Assembly (NCBI GenBank): GCA_024710965.1
Contig: JANJTU010000166.1
Span: 1-49,861 of the forward strand
Reading direction: 5' to 3'
Source: Thauera sp.
Lineage (GTDB): Bacteria; Pseudomonadota; Gammaproteobacteria; Burkholderiales; Rhodocyclaceae
Length of the DNA stretch: 49,861 nucleotides
Part shown: piece by piece, positions 17,640 through 23,882 of the stretch
Layout of the letters: the number at the start of each line of letters is the position of its first letter
How positions within the stretch are numbered: position 1 is the first letter of the stretch
The notes under the pieces: model-generated
What the model saw: only the letters and a program-made list of their open reading frames with translations
Database searches by the model: none
Told to the model about the DNA's origin: nothing
Position numbers and translations under genes: made by a program

Positions 17640-18515
17640 ATGAAGAAAACGATGATCGCCGGCGCCATCGGCGCAGTCCTTGCGTTCGGTGCGGGCAGTG
17701 CGGTGGCGGCGGCGCCCGCCGACTGGAGCAAGGTCGCGGCCAAGGACATCACGCTGTTCTACCCGGGCGTCTCGCCGGTGGAATGGATCACCAAGGGCAC
17801 TGACCACGGTGGCGCCCGCGCGCTGAAGAAGGGCGAAACCTGCGCCGACTGCCACCATGAAGAAACCACCGACATGGGCAAGAAGATCGCCAGCGGGCAG
17901 AAGATCGAGCCGAGCCCGATCGCCGGCAAGGCGGCCTTCATTCCGGTGAAGGTGCAGGCAGCGCACGACGGCGAGAACCTCTATCTGCGCTTCTCCTGGA
18001 AGCAGCCTGCGGCCTCCGGCGCGGCGAAGATGGACGACAAGAACCCGGTCAAGATTGCGTTCATGCTCGAGTCCGCCGGCAAGGTCGAGCTCGCGGACCA
18101 GGCCGGGTGCTGGGCGACCTGTCACACCGACTCGCGCACGATGCCGGGCGCCGCCGACACCAAGACGAAGTACGTCAAGGGCGGGGCGCTGGGCGAAGGC
18201 AAGTTCTATGACCTCTATCAGTGGCGCAGCGGCGAGAAGAAGGGCTTCGACGGCTACGTGGCGGACAAGCGCGTGATGGAAGGCGGCAAGGCGCTGGTCA
18301 GTGCCGACGGCAAGCTCGACGGCGACACCTGGACGGTGGTGTTCACGCGCAAGTTCGCGGGGGGCGAGGGCGACGTCGCACTGGAAGCGGGCAAGGCCTA
18401 CAATTTCGGCTTCGCGATCCACGACGACAGCGCCGCGGGGCGCTTCCACCACGTCTCGCTCGGCTACAAGCTGGGTATCGACGCCAAGGCCGACGTGACC
18501 GCTGCCAAGCAGTAA
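17640..18515 (+). CDS. nirB: Periplasmic diheme c-552-type cytochrome (NirB of nirSTB)
   Basis: 291 residues with a clear signal peptide (MKKTMIAGAIGAVLAFGAGSAVAAA). One normal heme c site CADCH starts at C68, and a second, unusual CX3CH site (CWATCH) starts at C157. The C-terminal ~200 residues resemble the heme-binding domain related to the ethylbenzene dehydrogenase gamma subunit (VQAAHDGENLYLRFSW, YNFGFAIHDD, GRFHHVSLGYKLGI). Gene order matches nirSTB of P. stutzeri, where NirB is a diheme cytochrome c-552; this is unrelated to the assimilatory siroheme NirB. Probably an electron carrier between NirT and NirS. The domain call is firm; the symbol rests on synteny. Confidence 0.8.
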   Translation: MKKTMIAGAIGAVLAFGAGSAVAAAPADWSKVAAKDITLFYPGVSPVEWITKGTDHGGARALKKGETCADCHHEETTDMGKKIASGQKIEPSPIAGKAAFIPVKVQAAHDGENLYLRFSWKQPAASGAAKMDDKNPVKIAFMLESAGKVELADQAGCWATCHTDSRTMPGAADTKTKYVKGGALGEGKFYDLYQWRSGEKKGFDGYVADKRVMEGGKALVSADGKLDGDTWTVVFTRKFAGGEGDVALEAGKAYNFGFAIHDDSAAGRFHHVSLGYKLGIDAKADVTAAKQ

Positions 18516-18640
18516 GGCCTGACAGCGGTTCGAGCGCTGCCCTTGCGCAACACGCGGGATTCCTCGGCACGCCCTGGATTCCCGCTTCGCCTTCCGGTGC
18601 CGGATCGAAGCGAAGTCGCGTATTCACAGGGAGCATGCTC

Positions 18641-18967
18641 ATGTGCAGGAAACTGATCAGCGGCCTGATTGCCGCCGTCGCCGCCGCGTCTCTTGCCGGC
18701 CCGGCGCTGGCGGCCGAACACCAGGTCGCCGTTGCCGACTACCGGTATTCGCCCGCCGAGTTGCACATCAAGCGGGGCGATACGGTCGTCTGGGTCAACC
18801 AGGAAAAGCGCACCAGTCATTCCATCCTCTTCGTCGCCTCGGGCGAAGAGTCGGAGCGCTTCTTTCCGGGCGAGAAATGGTCGCGGATGTTTCCGGCGGC
18901 CGGGCGCTACGAGTACCGCTGCGGCCCGCACCCCGAGATGCTCGGTGTCGTCATCGTTGCCGACTGA
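18641..18967 (+). CDS. Small periplasmic cupredoxin
   Basis: 108-residue precursor with a signal peptide ending near ALAA (about residue 25), leaving a ~83-residue plastocyanin/pseudoazurin-like domain. Type 1 copper ligands are all visible: H60 (TSHSILF), C94, H97 and M100 in CGPHPEM. An alternative ATG two codons upstream (18635) is too close to the ribosome-binding site. It is the last gene of the nir cluster, 125 bp after nirB, where other clusters carry nirM (cytochrome c-551). A role as electron donor in nitrite respiration is inferred. Confidence 0.88.
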   Translation: MCRKLISGLIAAVAAASLAGPALAAEHQVAVADYRYSPAELHIKRGDTVVWVNQEKRTSHSILFVASGEESERFFPGEKWSRMFPAAGRYEYRCGPHPEMLGVVIVAD

Positions 18968-19027
18968 GACATCGGGCTTCAGCGCGCCGACCTCTTCCCG
19001 GGTAGTGGCGGCGCCGGGCTGGCGGCC

Positions 19028-19846
19028 TCAGAAGCCGTAGAGCTCGGCCGGGTTGTCCACCAGAATGCGGCGCCGCGTCGCCTCGCCGGCGAGCGTCATC
19101 GCCCAGTCGAGCAGCACCGCGTCGTCGGGACGGGGCGAAACGTTGGGGTGGGGCCAGTTGCTCGCCCACAGACAGCGCTCCGGGTAGCGTCGGGCCAGTT
19201 CGCGGACGAGGGGCGCGACGTCCGCATAGTCGGGCGGGCCGCTGCGGGAACTCTCGTAGGGCGCGGACAGCTTGACCCAGCACCGCCCCTGTTCGATCAG
19301 GCGCCGCAGCGCCATGAAGGCTTCGCTCGCGGGCGAGGTGGGGCCAAGGAACTTGCCGACGTGATCGATCACGAGCCGGCAGGGCAGCCGCGCCAGCAGC
19401 GCTTCATGTCCGGGCAGGTCGCGCCCGTCGAGCTGCAGGTCGATGTGCCAGCCGCGGGGCGCGAGCCGCACCGCCATGGCCTCAAGGCTGCTCCACGGCA
19501 GCACGCCGCCAGCCAGCATCATGTACCGCACACCGCGCACCCCCTGCCGATGCAGGCGATCGAGCGCGTCGTCGGACACATCCGGCGGCACGATCGCGAT
19601 TCCGCGCGCACCGGCGCCCAGCTCGGCGATGGCCGCCAGCGTGCAGCTGTTGTCGAAGCCGTAGGCGGTGGGCTGCACGACGATCGCGCGCTCGAGGCCG
19701 AGCGCGCGCTGGACGTCGCGGTAGGCGGTGGCAGGAGCCTCGGGCGGTGCGAAGGGCGCGCTCGGCGCGAGCGCGTAAGCACGCTCGTAGACATGGATGT
19801 GGCAGTCGCAGGCGCCGGCGAGGTCGGCATCGAACGTGACGTTCAT
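19028..19846 (-). CDS. Amidohydrolase family 2 (LigI / lactone hydrolase-like)
   Basis: 272-residue TIM-barrel metal-dependent hydrolase from ATG 19846; the longer frame overlaps the upstream gene. Features are the N-terminal metal motif DCHIHV, YRDVQRALGLERAIVVQPTAYG, RGVRYMML, VIDHVGKF, CWVKLSAPYE and the C-terminal CLWASNWPHPN then ILVDNPAELYGF. This is the subgroup containing 2-pyrone-4,6-dicarboxylate hydrolase, sulfomuconolactone hydrolase and galactarolactone isomerase. Its neighbours (hydroxyacid dehydrogenase, LacI regulator, TRAP binding protein) suggest a lactone step in breakdown of a sugar acid or aromatic-derived acid; the substrate is not determinable. Starts 13 bp after the dehydrogenase stop. 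Confidence 0.85.
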   Translation of the reverse strand: MNVTFDADLAGACDCHIHVYERAYALAPSAPFAPPEAPATAYRDVQRALGLERAIVVQPTAYGFDNSCTLAAIAELGAGARGIAIVPPDVSDDALDRLHRQGVRGVRYMMLAGGVLPWSSLEAMAVRLAPRGWHIDLQLDGRDLPGHEALLARLPCRLVIDHVGKFLGPTSPASEAFMALRRLIEQGRCWVKLSAPYESSRSGPPDYADVAPLVRELARRYPERCLWASNWPHPNVSPRPDDAVLLDWAMTLAGEATRRRILVDNPAELYGF

Positions 19847-19859
19847 CGTCTCGCCCTGC

Positions 19860-20870
19860 CTAGCGCGCCGCGGCGATGGTGTGGCCCCAGCGCTGCAGCC
19901 GTGTCGCATGCTCGGCGTTCACGGCCCCGGGCGGCATCCGCCCCTCCACAAGCGCCTGCAACTGCGCCACGGTCTCGAGTGCCTGGTGCTCGATCGCCGG
20001 CGGCGTGAGGCCACCGATGTGCGGCGTGGCGAGCACGCGCGGATGGCGCGCGAGCTCGGTCGCCGGCATCTGGTCGGGGGCAAGGCCGACGTCGAGCGCG
20101 CAGCCCGCAAGCTGGCCCGCGTTGAGCGCATCGAGCAGGGCGCGCTCGTCGACCAACTCGCCGCGTGCGGCATTGATGAAGTAAGCATCCGGCTTCATGG
20201 CGGCAAAGGCGGCGGCATCGAACATGCCGGCCGTCTCCGCGTTGGCCGGCGCCAGGCAGGCGACGAAGTCCGCTTCCGCGAGCAGGGCGGGCAGGGGCAG
20301 CTGGCGGACATCGTCGCGCGCCTCGAGCGGCCGCGGCGTGGTGATCACCACCCGCATTCCGAAGGCCAGCGCGAGTTCGCACAGGCTGCGGCCGATGCCG
20401 CCGAAACCGACGATGCCGAGCGTCGCGCCGCGCAGCTCGCGGCCCATGAACGGCGCGGGCGACGTGCCGCCGTGATAGGCCTCGACGTAGCGGCTGATGC
20501 CGCGGGCCAGGTCGAGCATCACACCGATGATCCATTCCGCCACCGCGGCGTTGAAACCCGGGCCGGCGCGGGTGACCAGCACACCGTGCGCGCTGGCGGC
20601 AGCGACGTCGATTGTGCGGATATCCATCGCACAGCGCAGCACCACGGTCAGCTCGGGTAGCGCGTCAAACAGCGCGGCGGGAGCGGGCGTCTGGCGGTAG
20701 GCGATGAGCGCGTCGCAGCCCCGCGCCGCAGCGACCAGCTCCGCGGCCGACAGGTCGCGCGCATCGGGATTGAAGCGCACCTCGGCAAAGGTGCGCAGGG
20801 CAGCCGCGGCACGATCGCCGAAGTACATGTCGAGCTTGTCGCTCGGGTGGCTCACGAAGACCTTCGTCAT
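19860..20870 (-). CDS. D-2-hydroxyacid dehydrogenase family protein (atypical active site)
   Basis: 336 residues with the two-domain 2-hydroxyacid dehydrogenase fold. The Rossmann motif is GFGGIG (155-160). Arg of the triad is R236 (NAARGELVDE) and His is H284 (TPHIGG). The catalytic Glu, normally in the DVxxxEP segment, is replaced by alanine (A264 in DVGLAPDQMP). NAD-linked oxidation or reduction of a 2-hydroxy acid is expected from the fold, but activity may differ. The start overlaps the end of the LacI regulator gene by 4 bp, so the two are translationally coupled. Confidence 0.85.
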   Translation of the reverse strand: MTKVFVSHPSDKLDMYFGDRAAAALRTFAEVRFNPDARDLSAAELVAAARGCDALIAYRQTPAPAALFDALPELTVVLRCAMDIRTIDVAAASAHGVLVTRAGPGFNAAVAEWIIGVMLDLARGISRYVEAYHGGTSPAPFMGRELRGATLGIVGFGGIGRSLCELALAFGMRVVITTPRPLEARDDVRQLPLPALLAEADFVACLAPANAETAGMFDAAAFAAMKPDAYFINAARGELVDERALLDALNAGQLAGCALDVGLAPDQMPATELARHPRVLATPHIGGLTPPAIEHQALETVAQLQALVEGRMPPGAVNAEHATRLQRWGHTIAAAR

Positions 20871-21958
20871 GGTTCTACCTTGTCGGGTTCGGATTCATGG
20901 GTGCGCGCTTCGCCGGCGGGGCCGGGCGGCGCAACGGACTCGCGTTCAATCAGCCCGGCGGGGGCGAAGACGATGTCGCGCTCGTCGATGTCGGCGTCGG
21001 GCAGGGGGTTCATCACCCGCTCGACCATCGCGCGCGCCATCTCGCGCACCGGCAACTGCACCGTGGTCAGGGGCGGATTGGCGAGCGCCGACAGGAACAG
21101 GCCGTCGATGCCCACGATCGATACGTCACCCGGCACGCGCAGGCCGCCGTCGCGCAGCCCCGCCATCAGGCCGAGCGCCATCAGGTCGTTGAGGGCGACG
21201 ATCCCGCTCGGCCGCTCTGTCGCCGCAGCCATTCTGGCGCCGAGCGTGCGCCCCACCTCGGCGATCACCGAGTCGCCGTATTCGTCCAGCGGCCCGCCAT
21301 CGACGACCTGCGCGCTCGCCCCCAGACCAGCCGCCTCGGCCGCCGCCCGGAACCCGGCGATCTTGGCGCTGCGGCTCAGCGTCAGGCCGGCCACGGTGGC
21401 GAAGGCGAGGCGGGTGTGACCGCAGTCGATCAGGTGCTGGGTGGCCAGGCGCGCCGCCTCGAAGTTGTCCGGCATCACGTGGCAGACCTGCGAGGGCTGG
21501 CCGGGCGTGGCGCGCCGATCGTAGCTGACGACCACCATGCCGCGCGCGGCGGCGGCTTCGACGTGCTGCTCGTCGGCCAGCGCGGAGATGACGATGACCC
21601 TGCGCATGCCATGCGCCATGAGGTCGTCGAAGAATGCGGCTTCCTTGGCCGGGTCGCGGTAGGCGCTGCCGATCAGCAAGCGGTAGCCGAAACGTTCCTG
21701 CGCAACGGTCTCGATCTCGCGCGCGATGAAGCTGTACATCGGGTTGGCCAGCGAAGGCACCAGCAGGCCCAGCAGCGGCGTCTGCCCGGTCTTGAGTTGG
21801 CGGGCGATCTTGCTCGGCCTGAAGCCGAGCGCCCCGATCGCCGCCTCGACGCGTGCCAGCGTCTCGGGCCGCATGCGGTCGGTGCGCCCGTTGAGCACAT
21901 TGGACACGGTGCTGACCGAAACGCCGGCTTGCCGGGCCACATCCTGAATCGTGCTCAT
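20867..21958 (-). CDS. LacI family transcriptional regulator
   Basis: 363 residues from ATG 21958 (MSTIQDVARQAGVSVSTVSNVLNGR), the canonical LacI helix-turn-helix and hinge. The ATG seven codons upstream is rejected because it would extend past the normal N-terminus. The periplasmic-binding-protein-like sensor domain follows (LLGLLVPSLANPMYSFIAREIE, ALNDLMALGLMAGLRDGGLRVPGDVSIVGIDG). It overlaps the dehydrogenase gene by 4 bp and probably controls the local catabolic genes in response to their substrate. A 25-bp inverted repeat upstream of the TRAP gene is a candidate operator (inference). Confidence 0.92.
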   Translation of the reverse strand: MSTIQDVARQAGVSVSTVSNVLNGRTDRMRPETLARVEAAIGALGFRPSKIARQLKTGQTPLLGLLVPSLANPMYSFIAREIETVAQERFGYRLLIGSAYRDPAKEAAFFDDLMAHGMRRVIVISALADEQHVEAAAARGMVVVSYDRRATPGQPSQVCHVMPDNFEAARLATQHLIDCGHTRLAFATVAGLTLSRSAKIAGFRAAAEAAGLGASAQVVDGGPLDEYGDSVIAEVGRTLGARMAAATERPSGIVALNDLMALGLMAGLRDGGLRVPGDVSIVGIDGLFLSALANPPLTTVQLPVREMARAMVERVMNPLPDADIDERDIVFAPAGLIERESVAPPGPAGEARTHESEPDKVEP

Positions 21959-22048
21959 GAACTCTCCTCCAAGAATCATCGACCAGCCCGCTGGCCGCCC
22001 CGGTCCATTTCATCATGATCCCGCCTGCAGGAAGGGGACGAAGGCGGC

Positions 22049-22098
22049 CCCCCGCACGCCAGACGCGGCGGGGGAGGGCGCTGCCGCATCATGGCAGC
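22049..22098 (-). terminator. Tandem hairpins after the TRAP binding-protein gene
   Basis: Two inverted repeats lie just past the dctP stop: GCTGCC/GGCAGC (22080-22085 with 22093-22098) and CCCCCGC/GCGGGGG (22049-22055 with 22068-22074). There is no T-tract. They could partly terminate dctP transcription and reduce read-through into the regulator gene. Confidence 0.35.
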
Positions 22099-22110
22099 AT
22101 CGAGGGCGCC

Positions 22111-23115
22111 CTAGCGGACATCGGCGATGCGCTTGAGCAAGCGGTCGAACTGTGCTCCGTACTTCGCACGCACCGGCGCCGTCGCTTCGAAGAACGGCGT
22201 GGTGTCGAGGTCGATGAACTCGACGCCGGCCTCCTTGAGTCTGGCCACATAGTCCGCCATGTTCCGGTCCCACAGCGCGCGTTGTTCGAGTTGCGCCTCG
22301 CGCGCAAGCTTCTTCAGCAGCACCTGGTCGGCCGGGCTCAGCTTGTCCCAGGTCACCTTCGACATCACGAAGATCTCGGGAATGATCAGGTGGCGCGTGA
22401 GCGAGTAGTAGCGGGGGCCGGCGTTGTACTGACGCGAGGTGAAGAAGACCGCCGGGTTGTTCTCGGCGCCGTCGATCACCCCAGTCTGCAGCGCGGAAAA
22501 CACTTCACCCGCGCCCATCGCGATACCGTTGCCGCCCATTGCGTTCATCGTCTCGATGAACAATGGGTTGCCCATCATGCGGATCTTCTGCCCCTTGAGA
22601 TCGTCGGTCGAGCGCACCGGGCGCTTGGTGTACAGATTGCGCGTACCGCTGTCCATCCACCCCAGACCGACCAGTCGCGCCGGGCTTTTGCTCACCGCCT
22701 CGAGCAGTTCATCACCGACGGGGCCATCGATCACCTGGCGCATATGCTGCTCGTCGCGGAAGACGAAGGGCAGGTTGAAGACATTGACCTCGGGCACGAG
22801 CGGCCCGAGCACGCCGAGCGACACGCGGGCGATCTGGAGCCCGCCCACCTGCGCCTGCTCGAGCATCTCCTTCTCGCTGCCGAGCACCCCGCCGGGGAAC
22901 ATCTTCAGCGTGATGCGGCCATGGGTGGCCGCTTCCAGCTTCTTGCCCATGCTCTCGAGCGCAACCACGTTGGGGTAACCGGCCGGGTTTACGTCCGCCG
23001 CCTTCAGCGTGAGGGTCTGAGCGGCCGCGAGGCGCGGCAAGGCGACCGCCGCAAGCAACGGCAGGATGATCGCCGCGCAAGCGAAGCAGCGGCGGATGGC
23101 GTGGGATGTGTTCAT
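22111..23115 (-). CDS. TRAP transporter substrate-binding protein (DctP family)
   Basis: 334 residues from ATG 23115; the longer frame adds 32 non-family residues. A signal peptide (FACAAIILPLLAAVALPRLAAAQ) is followed by the DctP fold: LKAADVNPAGYPNVVALESMGK, ITLKMFPGGVLGSEKEMLEQAQVGG, the ligand-Arg region GLGWMDSGTRNLYTKRPV, LKGQKIRMMGNP, and EVFSALQTGVIDGAENNP. It binds an organic acid in the periplasm. The membrane subunits DctQ and DctM are not adjacent on either side, so it must use permeases encoded elsewhere or serve as a sensor. Downstream are the regulator and two catabolic enzymes. Confidence 0.92.
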   Translation of the reverse strand: MNTSHAIRRCFACAAIILPLLAAVALPRLAAAQTLTLKAADVNPAGYPNVVALESMGKKLEAATHGRITLKMFPGGVLGSEKEMLEQAQVGGLQIARVSLGVLGPLVPEVNVFNLPFVFRDEQHMRQVIDGPVGDELLEAVSKSPARLVGLGWMDSGTRNLYTKRPVRSTDDLKGQKIRMMGNPLFIETMNAMGGNGIAMGAGEVFSALQTGVIDGAENNPAVFFTSRQYNAGPRYYSLTRHLIIPEIFVMSKVTWDKLSPADQVLLKKLAREAQLEQRALWDRNMADYVARLKEAGVEFIDLDTTPFFEATAPVRAKYGAQFDRLLKRIADVR

Positions 23116-23250
23116 GTCTGTCTCCGTTGTTGGTCTGGAACGTGCCATCGATTGCACACGGCCAGAGAGCACGCTGTCGTCCGGCGCAAACGGGTCAGAA
23201 CTCGGGGTCAACCCCTGTGCGCCGCAGCCGTCTCCTGATGGCAGGCGAAG

Positions 23251-23275
23251 TGTATCGTTTTACTGTAACGATACA
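23251..23275. promoter_or_regulatory. 25-bp inverted-repeat operator upstream of dctP
   Basis: TGTATCGTT (23251-23259) and AACGATACA (23267-23275) are perfect 9-bp inverted arms around a 7-bp spacer. On the minus strand a weak TTGTGT / TACACT promoter pair (18-bp spacing) straddles the repeat, so a bound repressor would block RNA polymerase. It lies 136 bp upstream of the TRAP gene. The likely ligand is the local LacI-type regulator or a GntR-type regulator encoded elsewhere. Confidence 0.6.
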
Positions 23276-23398
23276 CAATCGCCCTGACACGACAATCTCA
23301 GCGAGACGAACCACGGACTTGATGACGGGCGCGGGCGAGCATCAGGCTTCGGGGCGGCGCCTGCGAGGCACGAACGCCGGCCGTGCGGCAGTTGTTGT

Positions 23399-23430
23399 CC
23401 TCGCCAGCGTCTGTTGACCTCGCCAGCGTC
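23399..23430. repeat. 13-bp direct repeat
   Basis: CCTCGCCAGCGTC occurs at 23399-23411 and again at 23418-23430, separated by TGTTGA. It may be a short duplication from an insertion or deletion event in the tRNA-flanking patch. Confidence 0.5.
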
Positions 23431-23460
23431 GGATAAACACGGATCATGCCCAGGATCCTT

Positions 23461-23634
23461 TCAACCCAGTCCGTGGCCCATAGCGAGAACGTACTCCGCA
23501 AGGAGGTCAGCCGCGCGCTCGTCGACGATCGTCACGCCGGGGATCTGGTCCTTGCCCGGTGCAGTGAGGATCTCGAGCGCCAATGCCTTACGGTCGGTGC
23601 GTCGCAGGCCCAACGAAGGCACCGTACTTAACAT
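23461..23634 (-). pseudogene. Possible ORF remnant (57 codons)
   Basis: The frame reads MLSTVPSLGLRRTDRKALAL then EILTAPGKDQIPGVTIVDERAADLLAEYVLAMGHGLG. Its composition is more protein-like than random high-GC frames, and the C-terminal part faintly resembles small phage-associated proteins with a VxxARAAxLI-type end. It starts inside the dif-like site and has no ribosome-binding site. I do not recognise it; it may be the tail of a gene from a lost integrated element, or chance. Confidence 0.25.
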
Positions 23635-23653
23635 AATGCAGATTATGGTGTTT
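23626..23653 (-). other. dif-like XerC/XerD recombination site
   Basis: Read on the minus strand, the 28-bp site has a XerC-side arm AAACACCATAA, a 6-bp centre TCTGCA and a XerD-side arm TTATGTTAAGT. The XerD arm matches that of E. coli dif (TTATGTTAAAT) at 10 of 11 positions, and the inner CATAA of the XerC arm is also identical. Arm and spacer lengths (11-6-11) are those of dif. It may be the chromosomal dif, or an attachment site of a Xer-using mobile element. Confidence 0.5.
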
Positions 23654-23724
23654 TGACTTCTGACTGGAGCCGACGCTTTCTGACCCCTCGCGGCCCTCTC
23701 GATTGGCCTGGATCGAAACCGATG

Positions 23725-23809
23725 TGGTGCGGGGAAAGAGACTCGAACTCTCACGCCTTGCGGCGCCGGAACCTAAATCCGGTGCGTCTACCAATTCCGC
23801 CATCCCCGC
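23725..23809 (-). tRNA. tRNA-Leu (anticodon UAG)
   Basis: An 85-nt class II tRNA read on the minus strand. Acceptor arms GCGGGGA and TCCCCGC pair fully, followed by discriminator A and an encoded CCA. The anticodon arm is CCGGA-TTTAGGT-TCCGG, giving UAG for leucine CUA. A long variable arm (GCGCCGCAAGGCGT region) and the T-arm GAGAGTTCGAGTCTC are present. It has its own promoter upstream and a dif-like site 71 bp beyond its 3' end. Confidence 0.97.
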
Positions 23810-23835
23810 GCCCGGCCTGGCTGAAAAGCGCGCGC

Positions 23836-23841
23836 ATTATA
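23836..23841 (-). promoter_or_regulatory. -10 element of tRNA-Leu
   Basis: TATAAT on the minus strand, 27 nt upstream of the tRNA 5' end, flanked by GCGCGCG on both sides. The GC-rich discriminator just after the -10 is typical of stringently controlled stable RNA promoters. No good -35 is evident. Confidence 0.6.
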
Positions 23842-23882
23842 CACGCGCGCCCCATGTTGCCGCCGCTGAATCGGGCCGGTGC

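Larger units (their letters stand above)
23276..23724. other. Apparently gene-poor, AT-richer patch beside tRNA-Leu
   Basis: About 450 bp with no convincing intact gene. It contains a 13-bp direct repeat (CCTCGCCAGCGTC at 23399-23411 and 23418-23430), a minus-strand frame at 23461-23634 and a dif-like site at 23626-23653. Base composition is less GC-biased than the flanks. It looks like a junction or scar region next to a tRNA gene. Confidence 0.5.

Noticed and set aside
17640-18515. Reading nirB as the assimilatory NADH nitrite reductase
   Set aside because: The product is a small exported diheme cytochrome with no siroheme, FAD or iron-sulfur motifs; the name follows the P. stutzeri nirSTB usage.
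18571-18626. REP/MITE-like sequence (CTGGATTCCCGC with a CGCTTCG/CGAAGCG pair) between nirB and the cupredoxin gene
   Set aside because: It resembles common intergenic repeats, but no second copy is visible in the window and the pairing is loose.
23446-23631. Plus-strand 61-codon ORF in the tRNA-flanking patch
   Set aside because: No ribosome-binding site, no recognisable composition, and it overlaps a better minus-strand candidate.
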